This document shows, one piece after another, positions 41,227 through 53,100 of a DNA stretch of 64,000 nucleotides (position 1 is its first letter; the number at the start of each line of letters is the position of its first letter). The stretch spans positions 27,586 through 91,585 of the forward strand of contig JANXYX010000029.1 of the NCBI GenBank assembly GCA_025408425.1. The letters are read 5' to 3'. The notes below the pieces were generated by a model. That model did not search any database, was not told where the DNA came from, and saw only the letters and a list, made by a program, of their open reading frames with translations. A program made the translations under genes and the position numbers. The DNA is from Granulicella sp. (GTDB lineage Bacteria > Acidobacteriota > Terriglobia > Terriglobales > Acidobacteriaceae).

Positions 41227-42968
41227 CCTTTATGCTCCCGAATAAGTTACACACTCGACGAATCCTGTCCATCGCCGCTCTGTTAGCCACTGTTTCAGTT
41301 ACAACTTCAGCCCTCGCAAGAGATAGAGCCGACGACCCTATCCTGCACGCTGATGCGGCAGACTCCACCACAGGCAAGGCACGTCCTTCTGACGACCCCA
41401 TGCTGAAAGCCATGCAGGCCGAGCTCGACCGTGAAAAAGCCCTGCTCGTCCTCCCCGGCATGCAACGCCCCTACTTCATGGAGTACCGCCTCGACGACAT
41501 CGACACCTACGAAGCCGTCGCCAACTACGGCGCACTCACCATCGAGCAGGCCAATCACCAGCGTGTCGTCCGAGTCACTGTCCGTATCGGCGACTACAAC
41601 GTCGACAGCAGCACCAGCCGTGGCGACGGTGCCGTCCAGCTCGCCCCCCGCGACAACAACCCAGAGGCCCTCCGCTACGCTCTTTGGACTGCCACCGACG
41701 ACGCCTACAAAAACGCTCTCCGCTCCTACGCCTCCAAGCAGGCTGCCCTCAAGCGCTTCGAGTCAGCCCCGCTCCAGCAGGACTTCTCACCCTCCAAACC
41801 AGTCACCCACATCGATCCCATCGCAACCCTCGACCTCGATCGCACCGCCTGGAAGCACAACATCGTCGAAGCCAGCGGACTCTACGCCTCCGATCCTCAG
41901 GTCCGGGGCTTTGCCGATCACGTCCAGTACTCCACCTCCAACATCCGCGCCGTCGCCATCAACCGCTACCTCATCAATACCGAGGGAACCGTCCTCCGTC
42001 AGGGCTACACCGGCTACAGCGCTGCCATCAGCCTGGGTGGTCAGGCGGACGACGGCATGCGCCTCGGTCGCGACAATGGCTCCGTCGCCGCCACTGCCCG
42101 CGAGCTAGACTCCTGGCCCGTCTTCCGCCAGCGCGTCATCGATGACCTCAAAAGCTTGGACGCCCTCCGCAACGCGCCCCTCGTCTCAGCCGACGACTAC
42201 CACGGCCCCGTCCTCTTCAGCGCAGACGCCGCCGCAGACGTCTTCAATCGCCTCTTCGTCCCCAACATCGAGGCCGACCGTCCCGACATGGGTACCACCG
42301 CACGAACTCAGGGCATCTACACCTCCAGCCTCCGCGCCAAGGTCCTGCCAGAAATTCTCAGCGTCTCCGACAATCCCAAACTCACCGTCTTCAATGGTCG
42401 CCACCTCCTCGGTGCCTACGACGTAGACGACGAAGGGGTTGCCGTCCAACCCGTCGATATCGTCACCAACGGCAAGCTCCAGAACTTCCTCATCGACCGC
42501 GAGCCCATCAAGGACTTCCCCACCTCCAACGGCCACGGCCGCGCCGCTCCCGGCCAGGCTGCCCGTTCCCACGCCGGCGTCATCCTCGTCAAATCCAGCC
42601 AGCCCCTCTCAGCCACAGACATCAACAAGCGACTCCTCGCCTTGGCAAAAGAACAGAACCGCGATGTCTACGCCGTCGAAACCCTCGGCGGAGAACTCGC
42701 TCCACGCCTCCTCTATCGCGTCCACCCCAACGGATCCCGCGACCTCGTCCGCGGAGCCATCTTCGACGAGCTCGATAACCGCAGTCTCCGTTCCGATATC
42801 GTCGCCGCCGGTGACGCACAGTCCTCCTACGTCGCCAACTCCCTCGGCGCCATCCCCCAGACCACCATCGCACCGTCCGTTCTCTTCGACGACGTTGGCG
42901 TCAAACGCGCCACCGAAGAGCAGCAGAAGCTCCCCTACTACGCACCCCCCGCACTGGACGGAAAATAA
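41223..42968 (+). CDS. Exported TldE/PmbA-like partner lacking the zinc motif
   Basis: A 581-residue protein of the same family, encoded by an ATG that overlaps the previous gene by 4 bp. The signal peptide is ILSIAALLATVSVTTSALA. The segment aligned to the active-site helix of the partner reads GPVLFSADAAADVFNRLF and has no HExxxH. The other family features (VFNGRHLLGAYDVDDEGVAVQPVDIVTNGKL; SNGHGRA; RDLVRGAIFDELDNRSL) are kept. It is therefore likely a non-catalytic subunit, as TldE is for TldD, though E. coli TldE also lacks the motif. N-terminal residues are Asp-rich. Confidence 0.85.
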   Translation: MTFMLPNKLHTRRILSIAALLATVSVTTSALARDRADDPILHADAADSTTGKARPSDDPMLKAMQAELDREKALLVLPGMQRPYFMEYRLDDIDTYEAVANYGALTIEQANHQRVVRVTVRIGDYNVDSSTSRGDGAVQLAPRDNNPEALRYALWTATDDAYKNALRSYASKQAALKRFESAPLQQDFSPSKPVTHIDPIATLDLDRTAWKHNIVEASGLYASDPQVRGFADHVQYSTSNIRAVAINRYLINTEGTVLRQGYTGYSAAISLGGQADDGMRLGRDNGSVAATARELDSWPVFRQRVIDDLKSLDALRNAPLVSADDYHGPVLFSADAAADVFNRLFVPNIEADRPDMGTTARTQGIYTSSLRAKVLPEILSVSDNPKLTVFNGRHLLGAYDVDDEGVAVQPVDIVTNGKLQNFLIDREPIKDFPTSNGHGRAAPGQAARSHAGVILVKSSQPLSATDINKRLLALAKEQNRDVYAVETLGGELAPRLLYRVHPNGSRDLVRGAIFDELDNRSLRSDIVAAGDAQSSYVANSLGAIPQTTIAPSVLFDDVGVKRATEEQQKLPYYAPPALDGK

Positions 42969-42970
42969 TC

Positions 42971-43513
42971 GTGACCCACCCTGCCCTGCTCATACCCGCA
43001 CTCGCTCTGCTCCCTGAACTGGATCCCCGCGTCCTCCGCGGCGCCACCGTCGCTCTCGCTCTCGTCCTGCTCTACGGCAGTCGCATGATCAAAGGCTCCG
43101 CTCACCAGACCCCAGCCGACCTTGCCTTCCCCGTCAAGCCTCTCTTCGCCTGGGCCCGCGGCATCGCCTTGCCCGCCTACATCATCTTCTTCGCTTACAT
43201 CACCTACGCTCAGCATCAGCTCATCCCTTGGTGGATGCCGCTTCTCCTCGTCGCCGCCCTCGCCATCGGAGTGCTCCAGATGCCCGGCACCATCGTCCTC
43301 ACCCCAGCCGCGGTCACCCAGAAGTTCTGGTTCCAGCGATCCAAGTCCATACCCTACACCGATGTCGTAGCCCTCCAGACCATGCAGGGCGGACGCATTA
43401 CCCGCGTCGTCAGCAACAACCGCGTCATCATCACCCACTCCGCCAACCACTCCGCCTCAACCCAGTTCCAGCAGGAGATCCAAACCCGCACCAACAAACA
43501 CCTCATCGCCTGA
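42971..43513 (+). CDS. Small membrane protein of unknown function
   Basis: A 180-residue protein with a GTG start immediately after the TldE-like stop. The hydrophobic segments are ALLIPALALLPEL (N-terminus, partly), VALALVLLYG near 28-37, and the pair near 64-105 (GIALPAYIIFFAYITYA and WWMPLLLVAALAIGVLQ). The C-terminal part (TIVLTPAAVTQKFWFQRSKSIPYTDVVALQTM) looks like a PH-type domain seen after membrane helices in bacterial YdbT/Bacterial-PH proteins. Co-transcription with the TldD/E pair suggests a related membrane role. No family is certain. Confidence 0.6.
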   Translation: MTHPALLIPALALLPELDPRVLRGATVALALVLLYGSRMIKGSAHQTPADLAFPVKPLFAWARGIALPAYIIFFAYITYAQHQLIPWWMPLLLVAALAIGVLQMPGTIVLTPAAVTQKFWFQRSKSIPYTDVVALQTMQGGRITRVVSNNRVIITHSANHSASTQFQQEIQTRTNKHLIA

Positions 43514-43620
43514 GACAACGCGGCTCAGGTAACCGTCCTAAGAGACCTTGTATCCTTCGCGCAGCGGAGGACCCGCTTTACGTCTCTCACTAGCCCACAC
43601 TGAATCCGTTCCAGTGTCCC

Positions 43621-44424
43621 CTAATCCAACCGAATCAAATAGGGCTCTGCATCCGGTACATGGATGCTCTCCGCCACCTGCGTCGCCGTCTGCTTATCCG
43701 GATACTTCAGATTGATCCGCACCCAATGCCCGGTAGGCCCCGCAAACTCAATCACCTTCGCCGTCGTATACCGCCGGCTCAGATCGTTCTTCAGCGTAAG
43801 CGCATCTTCCTGATTCAGGAACGCTCCAATCTGCACACACCACCGCCCACCCGGCACCACCACAGTCGTCTTCACAACGGAGGCGTTCTTCACCTGCATA
43901 CCAGACGAATAAGACTCCACCCGCACCTTCGCCACGCCTGCCCGATACACCCCCGTAGCCTTCGCCGCCGCCAGCGATAAATCGATAATTCTCCCATGCA
44001 CAAACGGGCCGCGGTCCGTAATCCGCACCACCACGCTCTGGCCGTTATCCAGATTCGTCACCCGCACCAGCGTCCCCAGCGGCAGCGTCAGATGCGCCGC
44101 GGTCATCGCATTCTGGTCATACACCGTCCCATCCGCACCCTTGCGTCCCGCATAAGGAGGCCCATACCAGCTCGCCAGCCCCACCTCCGAAGTCAGCGGC
44201 TTGCCACGCACCTCGCTCGGGACTGAAGGTCTCGCCACTCCACTTGCGATCTCACCCGGCTCTGGCCGCACCGTCTTCTTATTCGCCTGTGCCCGTCCAC
44301 GAGACTCTGAATACACTGGCGGCGCAGTAGGAGCACTAGCTGTCTTCACCTTCTTATGGCAGCCGCTCGCCCCCAGCGCAAGCACCGTCAACACTGCACC
44401 GCAAACAACGCGGCGGCCCCACAC
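43621..44424 (-). CDS. rlpA: RlpA-type septal ring lytic transglycosylase
   Basis: A 267-residue lipoprotein that starts with GTG one base before the end of the previous gene. The signal and lipobox are VVCGAVLTVLALGASGC. The double-psi beta-barrel RlpA domain is near residues 80-165 (EVGLASWYGPPYAGRKGADGTVYDQNAMTAAHLTLPLGT...VRVTNLDNGQSVVVRITDRGPFV), including the conserved Asp in RITDRGPF. A SPOR domain follows (WCVQIGAFLNQEDALTLKNDLS near 192-213) for binding denuded glycan strands. RlpA cleaves peptidoglycan without stem peptides at the division site. The mature protein would be membrane-anchored. Confidence 0.9.
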   Translation of the reverse strand: MWGRRVVCGAVLTVLALGASGCHKKVKTASAPTAPPVYSESRGRAQANKKTVRPEPGEIASGVARPSVPSEVRGKPLTSEVGLASWYGPPYAGRKGADGTVYDQNAMTAAHLTLPLGTLVRVTNLDNGQSVVVRITDRGPFVHGRIIDLSLAAAKATGVYRAGVAKVRVESYSSGMQVKNASVVKTTVVVPGGRWCVQIGAFLNQEDALTLKNDLSRRYTTAKVIEFAGPTGHWVRINLKYPDKQTATQVAESIHVPDAEPYLIRLD

Positions 44425-44675
44425 TACTGGGTCCCATCCTTCGGTCCGGAAGCAGGTGGAGTCTTCTTCGCCTGATCCTCCATCCGCTCAGCCAGCTTCT
44501 GCAGCTCTATTCCCGCAGCCCGCAGCGCAGCAGATCCATTCCGCCGCACTTCAGGCACCACTTCATCGTTGATGTACTGCACCACCCGCCGCAGGTCTTC
44601 TTCTATCCGAACACCTGCATCGTGCAGCTTCTGCTCCCAACTCCCGTCAGGTCCACTCTTAGCGTTGTCGTCCAT
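44424..44675 (-). CDS. Small acidic protein of unknown function coupled to rlpA
   Basis: An 83-residue protein with ATG at 44675 eight bases behind GAGG; the longest frame, reaching 44714, is not preferred. It is charged and mostly helical (SWEQKLHDAGVRIEEDLRRVVQYINDEVVPEVRRNG; ALRAAGIELQKLAERMEDQAKK), with no membrane segment. The stop overlaps the rlpA GTG, so translation of rlpA depends on it. Family unknown; possibly a division-associated factor by location. Confidence 0.6.
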   Translation of the reverse strand: MDDNAKSGPDGSWEQKLHDAGVRIEEDLRRVVQYINDEVVPEVRRNGSAALRAAGIELQKLAERMEDQAKKTPPASGPKDGTQ

Positions 44676-44970
44676 ATCAGGCACCTCGCCACATTCAAGT
44701 ATGGATAGGTGCAAAACCTGCGGTCAATCCCCCATCCAATCCATTTGACCCGCAGTGCCCACAAGGTAACCGTGGTTCTTTCCGCACATACTCGATTCTC
44801 GAGCCATACAACTCCCCACCCCAGCAGCGCGTCCCTATAGAGGGGGCGCTCAACTTCAATCCCCCCAAAACGTTCCGTCAATCCGTATCATCTGAGTTCA
44901 GCCACTCCTGAACAACTCCTGCAATCAACAAACTGGTAGTCCATCACCAGAAGGCTTCGAGGTATCTCTC
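44676..44970. other. Intergenic region between divergent genes
   Basis: About 295 bases with divergent promoters expected (rlpA operon leftwards, 44971 gene rightwards). No gene seen. A GAGG Shine-Dalgarno sits eight bases before the TTG start at 44971. No distinct repeat is seen. Confidence 0.4.
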
Positions 44971-45795
44971 TTGCGCAACATCAGCTCGTCCACCCCATCG
45001 CAAACCCTCCGCGTTACCCTCTCCCTCGGCGCTGTCCTCGCTCTCTCCCTCGCAACCTCGCCGCTCGCGACGGCCCAGGTTGCTGCGGCTAGTCCTTCCG
45101 CAACCACCGAAGCCATGCTCTCCCTGCCAGACTCCCCCGGCACCGTCAGCGCTTCCAGCAGCAGCTTCGCACCCCCCGCTGAAGCCTCCGCCTTTCAAGA
45201 ACAGCACTCTGCACCCATGGCCATGGCCTCACACACCGACAAATACATCCTGCCCGGTCAATCGGCGCCCCCCATCACGGCAGCCGATAAATTCGTCATG
45301 GGCGTCAAAGATGCCGTCTCTCCCCTGGCACTCGCCGGATGGCTCTCCGCCGCTGGTTTTTCTCATCTCATCGACAGCAGCCCCAACTACGGCACCGACC
45401 TGGGTGCCTTCGGCCAACGTCTCGGAGCCGCCGTTATCCGCGCCAGCACAGAGGGAGTCCTTAGCGACTCCATCATGGCCCCTATCCTCCACGAAGACCC
45501 CCGCTACTACCACCTCGGACGCGGCCACAGCTTCGGCCATCGTCTCGTCTACGCTGCCACCCGCGCCATCATCACCCGCACCGACAGCGGTAGAACCTCC
45601 CCAAACCTCGCCCTTATCTCTGGCAATATTGAGGGAGCCATTCTCACCAACGTCTATTACCCCTCGAGCAATCGCTCTGTCAAAGACACAGCCGAAACCT
45701 TCGGCGGCTCAATAGGCGGCTCCGCCCTCGGCTTCGTCGTAAGTGAGTTCCTCAGTGACACCCTCGAATTCATTCACCTCAAGGATTCAAAGTAA
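44971..45795 (+). CDS. Exported acidobacterial protein of unknown function
   Basis: A 274-residue protein with a TTG start behind GAGG. A signal sequence (LSLGAVLALSLATSPLATAQ) and a Ser/Ala-rich linker precede the C-terminal 190 residues, which contain AAVIRASTEGVLSDSIMAPILHEDPRYYHLGRGHSFGHRLVYAATRAIITRTDSG. The HEDPRYYxxGxG...R..YA..R pattern is common in secreted or outer-membrane proteins of Acidobacteria, where it lacks a known activity. The Gly-rich helices (TFGGSIGGSALGFVVSEFL) suggest membrane association. It is probably a single-gene unit. Confidence 0.6.
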   Translation: MRNISSSTPSQTLRVTLSLGAVLALSLATSPLATAQVAAASPSATTEAMLSLPDSPGTVSASSSSFAPPAEASAFQEQHSAPMAMASHTDKYILPGQSAPPITAADKFVMGVKDAVSPLALAGWLSAAGFSHLIDSSPNYGTDLGAFGQRLGAAVIRASTEGVLSDSIMAPILHEDPRYYHLGRGHSFGHRLVYAATRAIITRTDSGRTSPNLALISGNIEGAILTNVYYPSSNRSVKDTAETFGGSIGGSALGFVVSEFLSDTLEFIHLKDSK

Positions 45796-46238
45796 CTCCG
45801 CCGCACCACGCAGAACACCCGCCCCACCAGCCCCGACCCTCAATCCCTCCCTCTCAACACCAAGAGGATCATCCCCACGACGGCGCGTCAGAAGGGCTGC
45901 CTCGCCCTCCACTACCTCACCGATCCTTCAACCCTCAATGGGTCGCGAGTGCCAGCCAAGCTCCCGGTAATCAACAGCTCTCACCAATCAGCCCTGTTTT
46001 TACCCCCCATTCGCCTCGCCAAATCACCATTTCGATGCAGAATATCGCCGTTCGCTACACGACTCTTCAATCCTCCCGAATCGCTGAGTAGTCTACTCAT
46101 AACCGTCGCTGTTGGTTACGTTTCCGCCGCCAGCGACCCAAAAATTCTGGGACCCCAGGGCCTCGTACGCGTGGAACACGCATAGCTACACCTAGAAACT
46201 CATCAACAGATGATTCAACTCAGGAGACAGGTACGCAC
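45796..46238 (+). other. Gene-free leader region before the radical SAM gene
   Basis: About 440 bases with no good coding frame. Before the ATG at 46239 is an AGGAGACAGG Shine-Dalgarno, strong for this window. The rest is ordinary; no strong hairpin was noticed. Confidence 0.45.
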
Positions 46239-48335
<2,097 letters not shown>

Positions 48336-48359
48336 ATCTAACTCAACCCCGCAACAAAC

Positions 48360-48389
48360 AGAAAGGCCGCCAGCAATGGCGGCCTTTCT
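48360..48389 (+). terminator. Rho-independent terminator of the radical SAM gene
   Basis: AGAAAGGCCGCCA pairs perfectly with TGGCGGCCTTTCT around a GCAA tetraloop, 25 bases after the stop. Confidence 0.8.
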
Positions 48390-48410
48390 GTCGCTCAGCG
48401 TAGATCTAAC

Positions 48411-48437
48411 AAAAAAAGACCCCGAAACCTCGGGGCC
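48411..48437 (-). terminator. Rho-independent terminator of the YcbK-like gene
   Basis: On the minus strand CCCCGA pairs with TCGGGG (loop 4) and is followed by TCTTTTTTT. It ends the minus-strand gene starting at 49218. Confidence 0.75.
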
Positions 48438-48462
48438 TTTCTCTCACCACAATCCAACTCAC

Positions 48463-49218
48463 CTATATCCCGGCACTCGCGCTGCTTCCACGACTCCGTC
48501 GGCCAGCCTTATGCGACGACGCACCAAAAGCCCACTCCCGCACCGGCCCCACGTCCACATGCACAAACTGCGACACCGGATAGTACCCTACCCCGCCCGC
48601 ATGCAGGCTCAGAGCAGCATTCCGCAGCGCCACCGTCGACACCCCCGGAACCCTAATATCGATCGCATGCCCTTCCATATGCTGGCTATGCTCCGCCACT
48701 CCAGTCCGTGGCGAGTTCTGCCGCAACGCCGCATTCGTAGCCGGAGTACGGTACCCGCAAACCACATCGATCACACCATTCAACCGTCCCACTCGCGCCA
48801 TCAGCGCATGCAGCACATCGAACTCCTTCGGATCGTAAGTCGCCACATCCTGAGTATTGTGGTCCCGCAAAAAGTAGTTCAGCTTCTCCAACGCCTCGGG
48901 AACATACACATTCCCCACGCGATACATCAGGTTCAGGCTCTCCCCCGTATGCAGGTTCGACATCCGAAGCCAATACTGCCGCAGCCCCCCGGTCGCCACT
49001 CCCTCAGATCGCTCGGATCCATCTGACACCTCGTCAGGCATAATCCCTGGAACCACCGACTCTCCAGTCCCCATCATCGCCGCCATCATGCCCGCACGAT
49101 GGCCAGTATGAATCCGCGTCCGGGCGCTCTTCGCCCACGAAGAACCGCTCAGGCCAAAGACCATCATTGCCGTTACCGCCATACCTGCAGCGACACTTCT
49201 CCCACGTAATATCCGCAT
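48463..49218 (-). CDS. Exported YcbK/MepK-type (DUF882) murein peptidase
   Basis: A 251-residue protein with signal sequence SVAAGMAVTAMMVFGLSGSSWA. The M15-type peptidase region shows VDVVCGYRTPATNAALRQNS near residues 146-165, then AEHSQHMEGHAIDIRVPGV near 174-192, with zinc-ligand His and Asp in HxxxxxAxDI. Later comes GGVGYYPVSQFVHVDVGPVREW near 209-230 with another His. E. coli MepK (YcbK) cleaves mDap-mDap crosslinks. The central PEALEKLNYFLRDHNTQD is also typical. An acidic Ser/Glu linker precedes it. The gene is monocistronic. Confidence 0.85.
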   Translation of the reverse strand: MRILRGRSVAAGMAVTAMMVFGLSGSSWAKSARTRIHTGHRAGMMAAMMGTGESVVPGIMPDEVSDGSERSEGVATGGLRQYWLRMSNLHTGESLNLMYRVGNVYVPEALEKLNYFLRDHNTQDVATYDPKEFDVLHALMARVGRLNGVIDVVCGYRTPATNAALRQNSPRTGVAEHSQHMEGHAIDIRVPGVSTVALRNAALSLHAGGVGYYPVSQFVHVDVGPVREWAFGASSHKAGRRSRGSSASAGI

Positions 49219-49397
49219 CTACACCTCAAACTCGTCTAATTTACGAATGACAAATCTCAAATGAGATATCCAAATCCCCATTCGCCATCTACGATTCTAC
49301 TGAATTCGGCCCAAATCACCAACGCGCCCACCCTGCAACTCCAGCGTCATTACCACTAAGCCCTTCATTCAAAGTCCACTTGTGGCACCTTATATAT

Positions 49398-50078
49398 ATG
49401 CAGCTTGACCAAATCCAGCTCCGCGTCCTCGGCGCTCTCATTGAAAAAGAGATCACCACGCCAGAGAACTACCCCCTCTCGCTCAACGCGCTCCTCAACG
49501 CTTGCAACCAGCGTTCCAGCCGCGATCCCGTCCTCGACCTCGACGAAGAAGCCGTCCGCCAGGCCCTTCACTCCCTTGAAGACCTCGGCCTCACCGCACC
49601 AAATCGTGACGCACGCGTCCCCAAGTACGAGCACCGCATACGAACCGTCCTCAACCTCCGCCGCGACGAGACCGCCGTCCTCTGCCTTCTCATCCTCCGC
49701 GGCCCCCAGACCCCCGGAGAACTCCGCAGCCGCGCCGACCGCATGTACACCTTCGACGACCTCGCCGCCGTCGTCGCCACCCTTGACCGCCTCGCCGCCC
49801 GCCCAGCCCCCTCCGACTCCGACCCCACTGCCACCGGCCCTCTCACCGCCATCCTGCCCCGCCAGCCCGGTGCCCGCGAAGCCCGCTACGCCCACCTCCT
49901 CGGCGGCCCCATCGAATCTCTTCCTCAGCGCTACACCGCCACTCCAGCCGCCACGGACATCTCGTCCTCCTCCACCACTCACCGCATCGCAGAACTTGAG
50001 GCCCAGGTCGCAGCCCTCCAATCCCTCGTCCAGTCACTCAGCGCCCGCGTAGAAGCCCTCGAAACCAGCACCCCGTAG
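49398..50078 (+). CDS. yceH: YceH-family (DUF480) protein
   Basis: A 226-residue protein starting at ATG 49398, which gives the usual family beginning MQLDQIQLRVLGALIEKE. Next are PENYPLSLNALLNACNQRSSRDPV (residues 23-46) and VLCLLILRGPQTPGELRSRADRMYTF near 93-118, two winged-helix domains repeated in tandem. The tail has a coiled coil (RIAELEAQVAALQSLVQSLSARVEALE). YceH is conserved but of unknown role; the winged helices suggest DNA binding. The gene is 57 bases upstream of the sensor kinase on the same strand. Confidence 0.88.
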   Translation: MQLDQIQLRVLGALIEKEITTPENYPLSLNALLNACNQRSSRDPVLDLDEEAVRQALHSLEDLGLTAPNRDARVPKYEHRIRTVLNLRRDETAVLCLLILRGPQTPGELRSRADRMYTFDDLAAVVATLDRLAARPAPSDSDPTATGPLTAILPRQPGAREARYAHLLGGPIESLPQRYTATPAATDISSSSTTHRIAELEAQVAALQSLVQSLSARVEALETSTP

Positions 50079-50135
50079 CTCACCGCTCAGCTTTCTTTGT
50101 AAACTGAGACAACTCTGATCCGCAGGGCGCATCCT

Positions 50136-53100
50136 ATGTCAGACTCACCCACTTCGACTGTCGCCTCCATGAGCACCCTGGCTCCCACCCGGAGCACGCC
50201 CGGCGACAAAATGAGCGGCATTCAGAACCCGTCCAGCACTCAGGCTAATATCCTCAAACATCTCCTCACCCAGATCCCCGACTCTATTCTCTGTCTCGAT
50301 CGCGACTGGCGCATCACCTTCGCCAATGCCGAAGCACGTCGCGTCAGCCGCATCACCGAAGCGGACATTAACACCAAAACCCACTGGGAGATCTTTCCCC
50401 AGACAGTCGGTACCGACCTCGAACTCACCTATCGACGCGTCATGCAGACCGGCGGTCCCGCCCACACCGAGTACTTCTACCAGCCATTCAACGTCTGGGT
50501 CGATATTCACGTCCTGCCCACACAGGAAGGCATCGCCCTCTATTACCGCGATGTCTCCGACCAAAAGCGCGCCGAAGCACTCCGCGAAGCTGCCAATCGC
50601 CACCTCCAGCATGTCTTCGACGCCTCATCGGACTCCATAGTCTGTATCGATCGATCCTGGAACTGCACCTTTGCCAACCGCGCGGCGCGAGCCATCCTCA
50701 AAGCAGACGACCTCATCGGCGCAAACCTCTGGACACGTTTTCCCGGCAATCGGGAGGAGCCCTTCGCCTCCAACTACCGCACCACCATGGAGCGGCGCAT
50801 CCCCACAGAGTTCGAGGCCTACTACGCGGCTCCGCTTGATATCTGGTTCAAGGTCTCAGCTCGCCCCTTCGAAGATGGCATCATCATCTTCTCCAACGAC
50901 ATCACCTCCCGCAAAAAAGCCGAAGCCCGCCGCGACGCCACCGCGAGACAACTCCAGCAGGTCTTCAACACCACTCAGGACGCCGTCGTCAGCTTCAGCC
51001 ACGACTGGACCTTCACCTTTCTCAATCGCCGCGCTCAGGAACTCCTCGCAGTCAAGGGTGACCTCATCGGCAGAAATCTCTGGGAAGAGTTTCCAGCTGC
51101 CACTCATTCCGGCCAATACCTCGACTTCTTCAACCGCGCCATGTATGAGCGCATCCCCGGTGAGTTCGTAGACTTCTACCCCGAGCCCCTCAACATCTGG
51201 CTCAACGTCCAGTGCATCCCCTCCGACGACGGCGTAGTCGTCTTCTTCCGTGACATCACAGAAGCCCGCGCCTCGAACCAGATCCTCCTCGACCAGCAGG
51301 CCGTCCTCTCCTTCGTCCAGCAGACAGCTCGCGTAGCCACCTGGGACATCGATCTCGCCACCGGAACCATGAAGTTCAGCGACGGTTCCTACCCCGTCTT
51401 CGGTCGCCCCTGCTCCGAAATCACATCCGTTGAAGACTTCCGCAAAATCGTCCTGCCCGCCCATCTCCCGCGCGTCCAGGAATCCACTCGAAAAGCCATC
51501 AGTAGCGGCAACATCTCCTCCGTCGACTACCAGGTCATCACCCCCGAAGGCACCACCATCTGGATCGAAGGCCGCGGCGTTCCCGTCGTCAATCAGGCCG
51601 GCGTCGCCACTCACCTCCGCGGAATGTCCACCGACATCACCAGCCGCAAGCAAAACGAAGAACAGCTCGCAACCTCCGAAGAGCGATACCGGGTCCTCGC
51701 CGACCTCAACCCCCAGGCCATCTGGATGGGCGACGCCATCGGCAACATCACCTACGCCAATCAGGGATTCCTCGACTACATCGGACTCGCCATGACGGCA
51801 TCAGGCCAGGGTCTCAACTGGCTCTCCGTGTTTGACGAAAACGACCGCCAGCGCGTCGTCGATGCCTGGTCCCACTCCATCCTTACCGGAGAAGAGTACG
51901 ACATCGAAGCACGCATGATCCGGGCTGCTGACGGTGCCACCCGCTGGTGGTGGCTCCGCGCACTCCCCATTCGCGACGAGGACGCCACCATCCTCAACTG
52001 GCTCGGCGTCGCCATGGACATTCACGACCGCAAGACCTACGCCGACCAGCTTCACGCCAAGCAGCTCGAAACAGAACGCCAGCGCGCCGAGCTGGAAGCC
52101 GTCTACGCCACCGCTCCCATCGGCCTGGCTCTCTTCGATCCCAAAGAATTCCGCTACCTCCGCGTCAACGACCGACAGGCTGCCTTCTTCGGCATTCCCC
52201 CCGAAGAAATCCTCGGCCGCACCATCACAGAAATGGCACCCATCCCCGGCCTCCGCGAGATGTTCGAGCAGGTAGCCCAGGGCCACCCCGTCATCAATCA
52301 GCTCCTCGCAGGCAACCTCGCCACCGATGGCCCCGACCAGAGCCGATTCTGGACCGTCAATTATTTTCCCGTCTACAACCCGGACGGCACCATCCAGGCC
52401 ATCAGCGCCGCATCCCTCGAGATCACCAACCAGAAAAAGGCCGAGAACGCCCTCATCCAGTCCGAAAAGCTCGCCGCTGTAGGCCGCCTCGCCAGCTCCA
52501 TCTCCCACGAGATCAACAACCCGCTCGAAGCCATCACCAACATCCTCTACCTCATCGATCACGACGAATCCCTGCCCACAGAGCTCAGGCCACTCCTCAA
52601 CATGGCCCAGTCCGAGCTCTCCCGTGTCTGCCAGATCGCCACCCAGACCCTTCGCTTCCATCGCCAGGCCGTCCGAGCCACCAAAGTCACCGCCAGCACT
52701 CTCGTCGAAGCAGTCCTCAATCTCTATCAAGGAAGACTCGCAAACTCCGGCATCACCGTCGACGCCACCTACGCCAGCTCCACCCCTATCCTCTGCTTCG
52801 AGAACGACATCCGGCAGGTACTCAACAACCTCATCGCCAACGCCATCGACGCCATGCGCCAGAACGGCGGCCACCTCCTCGTCCGAGCCCACGACAGCAC
52901 GCTGTACACCGCCCAGCACCCCGAGGGAATCCGCGGCGTCCGCATCACCATCGCCGATACCGGCCACGGAATGTCCGCCCTGGTCCAGACCCGCCTCTTC
53001 GAACCCTTCTACACCACCAAAGACCTCAACGGCACCGGCCTCGGCCTCTGGATCTCCTCCGGCATCGTCGCCCGGCACAACGGTCGCCTCACCTTCCGCA

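Noticed and set aside
43548..43590. Second possible copy of the GTCATCCTGAGCG repeat
   Set aside because: Only a weak, rearranged similarity (CCTTCGCGCAGCGGAGGACC) could be seen by eye.
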